Source: Jonquetella anthropi DSM 22815
GTDB taxonomy: Bacteria > Synergistota > Synergistia > Synergistales > Dethiosulfovibrionaceae
Reading direction: 5' to 3'
Assembly: GCF_000237805.1 (NCBI RefSeq)
Contig: NZ_CM001376.1
Span: 1,168,349 to 1,232,348, forward strand
DNA: 64,000 bases
Made by a program: the position numbers and the translations under genes. Positions 42,818 through 50,384 of the stretch are shown one piece after another (positions within the stretch are counted from its first letter, which is position 1; every line of letters starts with the position of its first letter). The notes below the pieces were generated by a model. It was given only the letters and a program-made list of their open reading frames with translations. It was not told where the DNA came from and searched no databases.

Positions 42818-44410
42818 ATGTCGAGTCGTAAGCTATTGGCAGCACTTGCAGCGTTGACGCTGTGCGCTTCCGGAGCCTTGGCGGGCGAGAAGATTCTCAC
42901 CTACAACCTGGGCGTTGAACCCCGCACCATTGACCCGGTCCTCAACAACGCGGTTGACGGATCCACCGTTGACTACAACGTTTTCGAGGGCCTTGTCCGT
43001 CCCGACGAGAACGGCGTCATCGCCCCCGGCTGCGCTGAGAAGTGGGACGTGTCCGAAGACGGCCTGACTTGGACGTTCCATCTTCGCGACGGTCTGAAAT
43101 GGTCCGACGGTTCTCCTCTGACAGCCGCCGACTTCAAGTTCGGGTTCCTGCGCATTCTAATTCCTGAGAACGCCGCCCCGTACGGCTATCTGGCCTACAT
43201 GATCAAGAACGGCAAGGAGTTCTTCGAAGGCAAGTGCAAGGCTGAGGACGTGGGCATTGAGGCGCCGGACGACAAGACGCTGGTTCTGCATATGGCTGAG
43301 AAGTCCCCGCTGGTCCTTCAGTACCTGTCGTTCAACCCCTTCGTGCCGGCCAAGCGCGAGCTGGTTGAGGCCAACCCCCGCGGCTGGACCATCGCGTCCA
43401 TGCCGATGCTCTCCAACGGCCCGTTCTACGTGGCGGAGTGGAAGCACAACAGCGAAATGCTGCTGAAGAAAAACCCCAACTATTGGGACGCAGCCAACGT
43501 GAAGCTTGACGGCGTCCGCCTTCTGATGATCGTCGACAGCAACACCGCTCTGGCCGCTTTCAAGGCGAAGAACGTCGACGTGAACGACCACCTGCCCCCG
43601 CTGATGGTGGCTCAGCTCATCAAGAGCGGCGAAGCCAAGGTCCTGCCCACGCTGGGCACGGCGTTCACCGTGTTCAACGTCACCAAGAAGCCCTTCGACG
43701 ACCCGCGGGTCCGCAAGGCGTTCTCTCTGGCAATTGACCGCAAGGCCATCGTCGAAAAGGTCACCCAGGGCGGCCAGCACCCGGCCAACGGCTTTATCCC
43801 CGAAAAGATCCCCGGCGCCGTCGTCGGCGGACCCGACTTCCGTTCTGAGGATTCCAACGTGTACCTGACGCCCAACGCGGACGTTGAGACCGCCAAGAAA
43901 CTGCTGGCCGAAGCCGGTTATCCGGACGGCAAGGGCTTCCCGTCGGTCAGCTACACCTACAACGGCAACCCGGGCAACAAGGCCATCGCCGAAGTCCTTC
44001 AGGCCATGTGGAAGAAGAACCTGGGCGTCGACGTCGAGCTGGTTCAGCAGGAGTGGAAGGTCTTCATCGACACCCGCAACCAGAAGAACTACCAGATCGC
44101 CCGTCACGCTTGGATCGCTGACTTCAACGACGCGCAGGGCATGCTCGCTCTGTGGACCAGCGACAACTTCGAGAACTGCACCGGCTGGAAGAACGCCGAG
44201 TACGACAAGCTGATCAACGCCGCTGTGACGATGACCGACATGGCCAAGCGCGCTGAGGATATGCACAAAGCCGAAAAGATCCTGATGGACGAAATGCCCG
44301 TCATGCCGATCTACTACTACGCCACCCCGTACCTGATGCAGCCCAACGTCAAGGGCGTCTATCAGTCGCCGTTCCTCTGGTTGCTGTTCAGAGACGCGGA
44401 CATCGAGTAG
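42818..44410 (+). CDS. oppA: Extracytoplasmic peptide-binding protein (SBP family 5), copy 1
   Basis: A 530-residue family 5 solute-binding protein. Signal peptide about residues 1-22 (LLAALAALTLCASGALAG); no lipobox cysteine at the cleavage site. Core motifs YNLGVEPRTIDPVLNNAVDG, WTFHLRDGLKWSDGSPLTAADFKFG, SNGPFYVAEWKHN and KNPNYWDA are present. RBS AAAAGGAGGAA is very strong. Last gene of the opp operon, followed by a strong terminator. A close paralogue lies at 45408-47006. Confidence 0.95.
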   Translation: MSSRKLLAALAALTLCASGALAGEKILTYNLGVEPRTIDPVLNNAVDGSTVDYNVFEGLVRPDENGVIAPGCAEKWDVSEDGLTWTFHLRDGLKWSDGSPLTAADFKFGFLRILIPENAAPYGYLAYMIKNGKEFFEGKCKAEDVGIEAPDDKTLVLHMAEKSPLVLQYLSFNPFVPAKRELVEANPRGWTIASMPMLSNGPFYVAEWKHNSEMLLKKNPNYWDAANVKLDGVRLLMIVDSNTALAAFKAKNVDVNDHLPPLMVAQLIKSGEAKVLPTLGTAFTVFNVTKKPFDDPRVRKAFSLAIDRKAIVEKVTQGGQHPANGFIPEKIPGAVVGGPDFRSEDSNVYLTPNADVETAKKLLAEAGYPDGKGFPSVSYTYNGNPGNKAIAEVLQAMWKKNLGVDVELVQQEWKVFIDTRNQKNYQIARHAWIADFNDAQGMLALWTSDNFENCTGWKNAEYDKLINAAVTMTDMAKRAEDMHKAEKILMDEMPVMPIYYYATPYLMQPNVKGVYQSPFLWLLFRDADIE

Positions 44411-44437
44411 TTCATCCCCAAGCAGATTCAAGAACGC

Positions 44438-44475
44438 AACAAAGCCGCCCAATCGGGCGGCTTTGTTATTTTGCG
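44438..44475 (+). terminator. Terminator of the opp operon
   Basis: 13-bp perfect stem AACAAAGCCGCCC/GGGCGGCTTTGTT, tetraloop AATC, T-rich tail. Confidence 0.92.
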
Positions 44476-44499
44476 TTTGATTCTGCGTCCGTTAAACGG

Positions 44500-45300
44500 C
44501 TACTTCATAATGCACGATTGGTGCGCTTTTTCCAGCGACACGCGGAGGAACTCGTCCACGAAGTCAATGCAGTAGGCCGTCACGCCCTCAAAAATCTCTT
44601 TGCCCCACTGGGGATCGGCCTTCGCGCAGCTGTCATCGCCGCCGCCGAACGTGCCGGTCGCCGTGTAGGCGTCGGCCTTGCGGACGATCCGAACCGTCGC
44701 GCCCTTGAACGTCGTCGCCTCGCCGTAGGTGCTCTTGAGGGCGTCAGACAGGTGGACGATTTTTTCAGGGACAAAGTTCTTTTTCTTGTTCACCCAGTCG
44801 GGCCGAACTGCCATGCTGACCGCCGCTTCTTGGCCGCCGCCGTGGCCGCCGCCCCATTCGGGCTTCAGTTCCCGGGCAACCTTCCACCAGTCCAACATCG
44901 CGCCCAGTCCGCCAAGGTCCCATGCCTTTGCGCAGGCCCGCTCCATCGGCAGGGTGTTGCCGCCGTGTCCGTTCAGGAAGATAAACCGTTTAACGCCGTG
45001 CCGTGACAGGTCGCGGACGACGCTTGTCAGAATCGTCGCCAGCGCCTCGTCCCCGATGTCGATCGAGCCGGCGAACGACTCAAAGCTGGGGCAGACGCCG
45101 TAGGGAATCGTCGGCAGAAGGACGACTTTGTCTGGAAATTGAGCTTCTACTCTTCTGGCCATTTCGTGAGGGATGATGAAGTCGGTCCCTAATGGGCCTA
45201 TCGAACCGTGCTGTTCCGTGCTCCCGAGAGGCTGGAGGGCGACAAGGTCGTCCTTCGCCGCTTCCTGAAACTCGTGCCAAGTCATGGCAGGCAAATACAT
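44500..45300 (-). CDS. Creatininase-family amidohydrolase
   Basis: A 266-residue cytosolic metal hydrolase of the creatininase/MftE/FAPy-deformylase superfamily. QPLGSTEQHGSIGPLGTD is near residues 23-40, with metal ligands expected in STEQHG, GTD and LNGHGGN (about 109-115) plus a Glu in GGGQEAA. No signal peptide. Members hydrolyse cyclic amides or peptide-like bonds; the substrate here is unknown. It sits divergently between two peptide-binding-protein genes. RBS GGAGGGGTTC. Confidence 0.9.
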   Translation of the reverse strand: MYLPAMTWHEFQEAAKDDLVALQPLGSTEQHGSIGPLGTDFIIPHEMARRVEAQFPDKVVLLPTIPYGVCPSFESFAGSIDIGDEALATILTSVVRDLSRHGVKRFIFLNGHGGNTLPMERACAKAWDLGGLGAMLDWWKVARELKPEWGGGHGGGQEAAVSMAVRPDWVNKKKNFVPEKIVHLSDALKSTYGEATTFKGATVRIVRKADAYTATGTFGGGDDSCAKADPQWGKEIFEGVTAYCIDFVDEFLRVSLEKAHQSCIMK

Positions 45301-45345
45301 GCGAACCCCTCCTCTATCCCGGGTTATCTCACCCGCTGTGTTCTG

Positions 45346-45355
45346 TGCTATTATA
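45346..45355. promoter_or_regulatory. Overlapping divergent -10 elements
   Basis: Minus strand TATAAT at 45350-45355 (for the creatininase gene) overlaps plus strand TGCTATTAT at 45346-45354 (for the second binding protein). Both lack clear -35 boxes. The overlap implies mutually exclusive use. Confidence 0.45.
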
Positions 45356-45407
45356 TCATTACTTCATTGTCTCACATCACCACAAATTACATGGAGGGGA
45401 GATACTC

Positions 45408-47006
45408 ATGAGAAGAACGAGACTATGGGGAGTTCTGTTTGCGGCGATCCTCTGCGCTCTGCCGTCGGTTGCACTGGCTGAAATGAAGGTGACGTACAAC
45501 CTAGGCGTCGAGCCGCGCACAGTTGACCCGGCGAGGGCAAACGCCAATGACCAGCAGATCGTCATCTTCAACACCTACGAAGGCCTTGTCCGCCCGGACC
45601 AAGGCGGCGAGATGCAGCCCGGCGCAGCCGAGAAGTGGGAAGTTTCCGATGACCAGCTGACTTGGACTTTCCACTTGAGAGAAGGACTCAAGTGGTCCGA
45701 CGGCAAGCCCCTGTCTGCCGGCGACTTCCGCTACGGATTCATCCGCGCCATGTCCGCTGACACAGCCTGTCCGTACGCCACAACAACGTTCTTCATCAAA
45801 AACGCAGAAAAACTCTTCAAGGGCAAATGCTCTCCCGATGAGGTGGGCATCGAGGCGCCTGATGACCGGACCCTTGTGCTTCACCTGGAGTACCCGTCGC
45901 CGTTGATTCTCAACTACCTGTCGTTCATCACCTTCATGCCGTCCCGTCAGGACATCGTCGAGAAGGACCCGACCGGCTGGACGAGCGCCATGCCGATCGT
46001 CTCGAACGGACCGTTCTACGTCAGCGAGTGGCGCCACAACAGCCAGATGACGCTGAAGAAGAACCCCAACTACTGGGACGCGGCGGACGTGAAGCTGGAT
46101 GAGCTGCGCTTCCTGATGATCGTCGACACCAACACGGCCCTGACGGCTTTCAAGGCCGGCGACGTGGACCTGCTTTCCACCCTGCCGGCGATGATGACTC
46201 CGTCGCTGCTGGCTTCCGGCGAGGCCAAGACCCTGCCGTCGCTGGGAACGTACTTCGTCATCTTCAACACAAAACAGGAGCCGTTCAATAACCCGAAGGT
46301 CCGTCGCGCGTTCGCTCTGGCCCTCGACCGCAAGACGTTGGTCGAGAAGGTCACCCAAGGCGGTCAGCGGCCAGCTGTAGCCTTTATTTCCGACGGCATT
46401 CCCGGCGCAGACCCAAAGGGCGCCGATTTCCGCGGAGAGGATCCGACCAAGTACCTGCCCGTCTCGGCTGACGCCGACCAGGCCAAGAAGCTCCTCGCCG
46501 AGGCAGGGTACCCGGACGGAAAGGGCTTCCCGCATGTCACGTTCATGTACAACACCAACCCGCTCAACAAGAGCTTGGCCGAGGCTTTCCAAGCCATGTG
46601 GAAGAAGAACCTGGGCATCGACGTGGAGCTGCAGAACCAAGAGTGGAAAGTCTACTTGGAGACGACCCACTCTCACCACTTCCAGATGGGACGCATGGCG
46701 TGGACGCCTGACTTCAACGACCCGACTGACATGATGGAACTCTGGACGACCCAGAACTACGAGAACACCCCGGCATGGAGCAACGCCGAGTACGACAAGG
46801 CGATGAGCGCCGCCCGGGGCGAGATGAACCGGGCAAAGCGCTTCAGTCTGCTCCACGAGGCGGAAAAGGTCCTGATGGACGAGCTGCCGATTTCGCCGGT
46901 GTACTTCTACTCGATCAACTACATGCTGAAAGACTACGTCAAGGGCGTGTACCTGTCCCCGCTGGCTTGGATCCTGTTCCGGGACGCGTACGTGGTCGAA
47001 CATTAA
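45408..47006 (+). CDS. Extracytoplasmic peptide-binding protein (SBP family 5), copy 2
   Basis: A 532-residue paralogue of the opp binding protein, visibly similar over its whole length (shared SNGPFYV, KKNPNYWDAA, LAEAGYPDGKGFP, MWKKNLG, VDVEL-type segments). Signal peptide about residues 1-24 (ending SVALA), no lipobox. It has its own promoter and terminator and no permease or ATPase of its own, so it probably feeds the OppBCDF translocator 3-6 kb upstream. Start chosen at ATG 45408 after GGAGGGGAG. Confidence 0.94.
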   Translation: MRRTRLWGVLFAAILCALPSVALAEMKVTYNLGVEPRTVDPARANANDQQIVIFNTYEGLVRPDQGGEMQPGAAEKWEVSDDQLTWTFHLREGLKWSDGKPLSAGDFRYGFIRAMSADTACPYATTTFFIKNAEKLFKGKCSPDEVGIEAPDDRTLVLHLEYPSPLILNYLSFITFMPSRQDIVEKDPTGWTSAMPIVSNGPFYVSEWRHNSQMTLKKNPNYWDAADVKLDELRFLMIVDTNTALTAFKAGDVDLLSTLPAMMTPSLLASGEAKTLPSLGTYFVIFNTKQEPFNNPKVRRAFALALDRKTLVEKVTQGGQRPAVAFISDGIPGADPKGADFRGEDPTKYLPVSADADQAKKLLAEAGYPDGKGFPHVTFMYNTNPLNKSLAEAFQAMWKKNLGIDVELQNQEWKVYLETTHSHHFQMGRMAWTPDFNDPTDMMELWTTQNYENTPAWSNAEYDKAMSAARGEMNRAKRFSLLHEAEKVLMDELPISPVYFYSINYMLKDYVKGVYLSPLAWILFRDAYVVEH

Positions 47007-47025
47007 CCCCCAAAGGTACTTGCAC

Positions 47026-47067
47026 AAAAAGCAGGCAGGCTCTCGTCACGAGAACCCGCCTGCTTTT
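47026..47067 (+). terminator. Terminator of the second binding-protein gene
   Basis: Outer stem AAAAGCAGGC/GCCTGCTTTT enclosing TCTCG/CGAGA; T run on the plus strand, A run on the other side, so possibly bidirectional with the convergent 47105 gene. Confidence 0.88.
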
Positions 47068-47104
47068 ACGTTTGATGCCGTCCTTTTATCGGACCGAATG
47101 CCAG

Positions 47105-48805
47105 TTACTCCCCTTTCCTGCCCTCGGCACGAGACAGCCCCTCGCCGATCAGAAACGCCCAGTTTCCCGGCGCGGCGCTCGCTTCCCCGCTGTAGCGGCG
47201 CAGGACCGCGTCGCCGACATCACCCCACTCGTCCCCACGCCCGCCGTCGGCCATTTTAAAGCAGCCACGGACGAACAGCCCCTGCGGGGACGGGCTGGAC
47301 GAGTCGCCGACCTGCCAAATGCCCGGGAGCCTGTCGTCGAGCGCGGCGGCAACCATACCGGTCTCGTCGAAAAACAGCTCTTTTGCCTGGACCATCAGCT
47401 CAGCGGCCCAATCGCCCCACTCGGCCAGCCCCGCTGACGCTAAATCAAAGGCAGCCAGGGCGCAGGAACAGTAATCAGCGGCCGTTCCGCTTCCAACTGG
47501 CAGACCGTCGCAGAGCCCGTGGGACAGCTCACCGTCCCAGACGGCCGACTTGAGGGCGCTCATCAGTTCCCGAGCTGAAACAACGCTCTCGGCGCCGCTG
47601 CGGCACAGGGCAGCAGCGAAAAGCGCCGACGGTGACGTCAAAGTCCAACGGCTGACCGGCGGTTCCTCGGCGGGCTTCAGCCTGTTCAGACCGTCGGCGA
47701 TGGCGCGGGCCAGTTCTTCGGCTGTGAGCCCGTGGCGTTCCGCCACCTCGCCCGGGTCGGTCAGGGTAGGCACGGACCCGCCGGTCCTGCGGCCGGTCAC
47801 CGGGTCGCTGTACCAGCCTTCCGCTGAGACCGACAGACCATCGCACACCGCTTCCCCTCTGTCGGCCAGAAGACTGCAGACTTGAGCTCTCTCCAGCAGG
47901 TACTTGCTCCAGCCGCCGCGGCTGTCAAAGAGCACTCGGCCGGCTCGAGGGAGCGAGCCGCGGATCAGGTTTTGTCCGCCCAGTACGGCGTTTTTCGCGA
48001 CGCTGGCCCCGAGCGAGCTTTCTTGTTCCACCGCCAGAGTCAACGACGCCTGAAGGTCAAGCGGCGCGCCGAGACGAGGCGTCAGGAACTGGCGATCTAA
48101 GCTGTAGGCGTGAAAGCCGCCCCAGAACCGATCGTTGAGCCCGCCGGTCAGCAGGGCCAGCAGCGTCCTGTCGGCCAGCTTCCGAAACGCCGGATCCCGC
48201 AGGGCCAAGCGCAGCCGCCAAGGCCACGGGAACTTATGCTCCGTTCCCCAACCGCCGAACTCCTCGTCAGCGTCCTCACTCACGGCTCGGCTGACCAACT
48301 CATTCCAGTCGGCTGGCTCGGAAGAAGCCGGCAGCGGCGCTAAGGCCCGCTTCCAGTTCGCCCAGTTTGCCAGCCCGGCCGACTCGACTTCGGCCCGCTT
48401 CATCAACCAAAGCCACTTGATTCGGGGCAGGTAGTCGGCCAACTTGGCGCCCTTGCGAGGCGGCAGCCACGAGGTGGCGAAAATCGGCCGCAGTTCGGGC
48501 GTCAAAATGAGAATCAGCGGCCACCCGGGCGCGTCAAAGAGCCGGCAGAGGGCTTGACCTGCCAGAGCAAGGGCGGGATAGGCGTTCGCGTCGGCAAAGA
48601 CGGGAATGAAATCTTTTGCCAGCATACCGGCAACCTCGGAGCCGGCTAGGACGTCGGCTTCGGCCCAGCTCCACGGGCTGGTCTCGTCGTGAACGAGGAC
48701 GAACAGCGGGACGTTTTTAGCCCGCGCCTCGTCCAGAGCTTGGTCGTCGAAGGCCCGCCACGAGACGGCGCGGCCGAACTCTTCCGGAACTGAGCAGCCG
48801 GTCAT
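47105..48805 (-). CDS. YyaL/DUF255-type thioredoxin-fold + (alpha/alpha)6-barrel protein, cysteine motif lost
   Basis: A 566-residue relative of the YyaL/SSP411 family: an N-terminal thioredoxin-like domain (about residues 1-150) followed by a large alpha-barrel like N-acylglucosamine epimerases. In the family the thioredoxin part carries a CHWC-type motif; here the aligned stretch reads DETSPWSWAEADV with no cysteines. The family function is unknown. Start chosen at ATG 48805 overlapping the HAD stop (ATGA). The protein is also shorter than the usual family length of about 650. Confidence 0.78.
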   Translation of the reverse strand: MTGCSVPEEFGRAVSWRAFDDQALDEARAKNVPLFVLVHDETSPWSWAEADVLAGSEVAGMLAKDFIPVFADANAYPALALAGQALCRLFDAPGWPLILILTPELRPIFATSWLPPRKGAKLADYLPRIKWLWLMKRAEVESAGLANWANWKRALAPLPASSEPADWNELVSRAVSEDADEEFGGWGTEHKFPWPWRLRLALRDPAFRKLADRTLLALLTGGLNDRFWGGFHAYSLDRQFLTPRLGAPLDLQASLTLAVEQESSLGASVAKNAVLGGQNLIRGSLPRAGRVLFDSRGGWSKYLLERAQVCSLLADRGEAVCDGLSVSAEGWYSDPVTGRRTGGSVPTLTDPGEVAERHGLTAEELARAIADGLNRLKPAEEPPVSRWTLTSPSALFAAALCRSGAESVVSARELMSALKSAVWDGELSHGLCDGLPVGSGTAADYCSCALAAFDLASAGLAEWGDWAAELMVQAKELFFDETGMVAAALDDRLPGIWQVGDSSSPSPQGLFVRGCFKMADGGRGDEWGDVGDAVLRRYSGEASAAPGNWAFLIGEGLSRAEGRKGE

Positions 48806-49434
48806 TCCAGCCCCGCCAACAGATCCGGCAGTTCGACGACGGAAGAAAGCACGTGCCGAGCCCCGGCCTTCTGCAAATCGGCGGCCGAGTGGTTGCCAGT
48901 CGTGACGCCGATGGGCATGCACCCGGCGTTCGCCGCCGCGATCATGTCGATGTCTGTGTCGCCCACGTAGGCCGAGCTCTGGGGATCGACGCCCAAAAGC
49001 CGAAAGGCCTCCGAGATGATGGCCCCTGACGGCTTGGACGGCAGCGTCCTGATTCCCACGATCACCGAGCAGACGGCACCCACGCCGGAAGCGTTGACGA
49101 CGTCGTCGGGCGACAGGCGGTTTGTGGCCACCGCCACGCCGATTCCGCGGCTCTTTAGGGTTTTGAGCGTCTCAATGACGCCCGGCAGAGGAACGACGCC
49201 TTGGTAGTGCTGGGCGGCAAAGATCTCCCGATACCGTTCGACCCAACCGTCGCCCAAACGCCCCCAGAACCCGGCCATGGCGTCTTTGAGAGAATAGCCG
49301 ATCGTCGCCTTCACCTCGTCGAGCGACGGCTTTCTCAGCCCCAGTTCGTCCGCCAAGGCGCAGATGGTCGCCCAAATGCCTTGACTGCTGTCCACCAGCG
49401 TCAAATCAAAATCAAAGGCCACAGCCTCAATCAC
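48802..49434 (-). CDS. HAD-superfamily phosphatase, Gph-like
   Basis: A 210-residue haloacid dehalogenase-fold hydrolase. Motif I DFDLTLVDS is near residues 8-16, VATNRLSPDD (motif II region) near 108-117, and motif IV YVGDTDIDMIAA near 161-172. It resembles phosphoglycolate phosphatase and pyrophosphatase-type HADs. Start chosen at GTG 49434 behind AAAGGGTG; the longer frame to 49491 has no RBS. It is followed, with 4-nt overlap, by the YyaL-like gene. Confidence 0.85.
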   Translation of the reverse strand: MIEAVAFDFDLTLVDSSQGIWATICALADELGLRKPSLDEVKATIGYSLKDAMAGFWGRLGDGWVERYREIFAAQHYQGVVPLPGVIETLKTLKSRGIGVAVATNRLSPDDVVNASGVGAVCSVIVGIRTLPSKPSGAIISEAFRLLGVDPQSSAYVGDTDIDMIAAANAGCMPIGVTTGNHSAADLQKAGARHVLSSVVELPDLLAGLE

Positions 49435-49517
49435 GCCAACACACCCTTTCACAATCAAAGAAGCGGCTTCGCTTTTGGAATTATACCCCACATCTCACGT
49501 ACTTTTTGTCCTCAGCA

Positions 49518-49546
49518 TTGACAAGTTGAGGGAACCAGAGTACCTT
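49518..49546 (+). promoter_or_regulatory. Promoter of the cobalamin-riboswitch transcript
   Basis: Perfect TTGACA (49518-49523), 17-bp spacer, TACCTT (49541-49546, weak). It would start transcription near 49553, just before the aptamer. Confidence 0.5.
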
Positions 49547-49559
49547 AACACAGTAATGT

Positions 49560-49710
49560 TAAACGTCTTGAGGAGCGGGGAATCCGGTTTGAATCCGGAG
49601 CGGAGCCGCCACTGTGAACCTGACGACGGGATAAAAGCCACGGCAGTCACCTGCCCGGAAGGCGTCCCGCCGGTTGAAGGAAGCCAGGATACCCACCACA
49701 AGATGAGACA
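49560..49710 (+). ncRNA. Cobalamin (B12) riboswitch aptamer
   Basis: Matches the Cbl aptamer core in order: GGGGAATCCGGTTTGAATCC (49577-49596), GCCGCCACTGTGA (49605-49617) and the B12-box segment AGCCAGGATACC (49682-49693). A closing P1 can be formed by GTCTTG (49565-49570) with CAAGAT (49699-49704). Ligand-bound aptamer normally turns expression off. The downstream gene is a single small membrane protein. Confidence 0.93.
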
Positions 49711-49781
49711 CACGACCGCCCGCGGGATTTCGGGAGTCCGGTGACAGGCCGCTGTAAAGCGGTCAGTTATTCGTGTTCCGC

Positions 49782-49812
49782 GGGAAGAGCTGAGGCTCTT
49801 CCCTCTTTTTTT
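49782..49812 (+). terminator. Riboswitch expression platform: intrinsic terminator
   Basis: Perfect 8-bp stem GGGAAGAG/CTCTTCCC with 6-nt loop then TCTTTTTTT, located between the aptamer and the ATG at 49845. It indicates control by premature termination. A CCGCGGGA sequence at 49779-49786, including the first terminator bases, has a near copy (CCGCGGGA in CGCCCGCGGGAT at about 49718-49728) that may form an antiterminator. Confidence 0.85.
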
Positions 49813-49844
49813 GGGACACGACAAATTCAAAGGGGGTTTCCTAA

Positions 49845-50168
49845 ATGTCGTTGGTGAACGTGTTGGAGACGGTTATGTTGATCTGTTTTGGCTGCGCCTG
49901 GCCCCTGTCCATTTACAAGAGCTGGACGTCCCGAACGGTCGGCGGCAAGAGCCTGATGTTCCTCATCGTCATCCTTGTGGGTTACGCGGCTGGCATTTCC
50001 AAGTGTCTGATGGATCCGGCCGGGTACAGCGTCGCCGTCTTGACCATGTACGCGGTGAACATCATCATGGTGACCATTGACCTCGTCCTGTTCTTCCGCA
50101 ACCGCCGGTTCGACCAGAAACGGCTCGCCGTCGCCGAAGAGCTTTTCGACGAAACTGACAACCTTTGA
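49845..50168 (+). CDS. PQ-loop/SemiSWEET-like small membrane protein under B12 control
   Basis: A 107-residue protein with three hydrophobic helices (about residues 4-26, 33-54, 62-85). It carries a PQ-loop-type motif CAWPLSIYKSWTSRTVGGKS in the first helix/loop, where the Pro-Gln is Pro-Leu. Size and three-helix layout match SemiSWEETs, which dimerise to form a small-molecule pore; PnuC vitamin transporters share the same fold. The C-terminus is charged (RRFDQKRLAVAEELFDETD). It is the sole gene downstream of a cobalamin riboswitch/terminator, so transport of cobalamin-related material is inferred. RBS AGGGGG at 49831; its own terminator follows. Confidence 0.8.
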   Translation: MSLVNVLETVMLICFGCAWPLSIYKSWTSRTVGGKSLMFLIVILVGYAAGISKCLMDPAGYSVAVLTMYAVNIIMVTIDLVLFFRNRRFDQKRLAVAEELFDETDNL

Positions 50169-50271
50169 GAACTTCGGAGCGTCCGCGCTCCGGTTCAACC
50201 TTTGAATTCTTCCGCTCCGGTTCCCCCCTAAGAAATCGACGCGTTCACGCATTGCGGAAGATTCATGCTCC

Positions 50272-50316
50272 AGCGCAGGCCGTTCCCTTCAGCAAGGAAC
50301 GGCCTGCGCTTTTTCT
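50272..50316 (+). terminator. Terminator of the PQ-loop gene transcript
   Basis: 15-bp perfect stem AGCGCAGGCCGTTCC/GGAACGGCCTGCGCT with T run. The 103-bp stretch before it (50169-50271) shows only a GGAGCG/CGCTCC hairpin. Confidence 0.92.
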
Positions 50317-50320
50317 CACG

Positions 50321-50362
50321 AAAAATCAGCGACCTGCCTTGAATAGGCAGGCCGCTGATTCG
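50321..50362 (-). terminator. Terminator of the first C69 dipeptidase gene
   Basis: Stem AATCAGCG/CGCTGATT plus CCTGCC/GGCAGG, with T run on the minus strand; 22 bp after the stop. Confidence 0.85.
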
Positions 50363-50384
50363 TTTTTGTGGATCGTGCGTCCCG

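Noticed and set aside
43157-44452. 431-codon minus-strand frame opposite the first binding protein
   Set aside because: Shadow of a clear SBP family 5 gene; no RBS and low-complexity composition.
45501-47027. 508-codon minus-strand frame opposite the second binding protein
   Set aside because: Shadow; it covers the terminator and has no recognisable domain.
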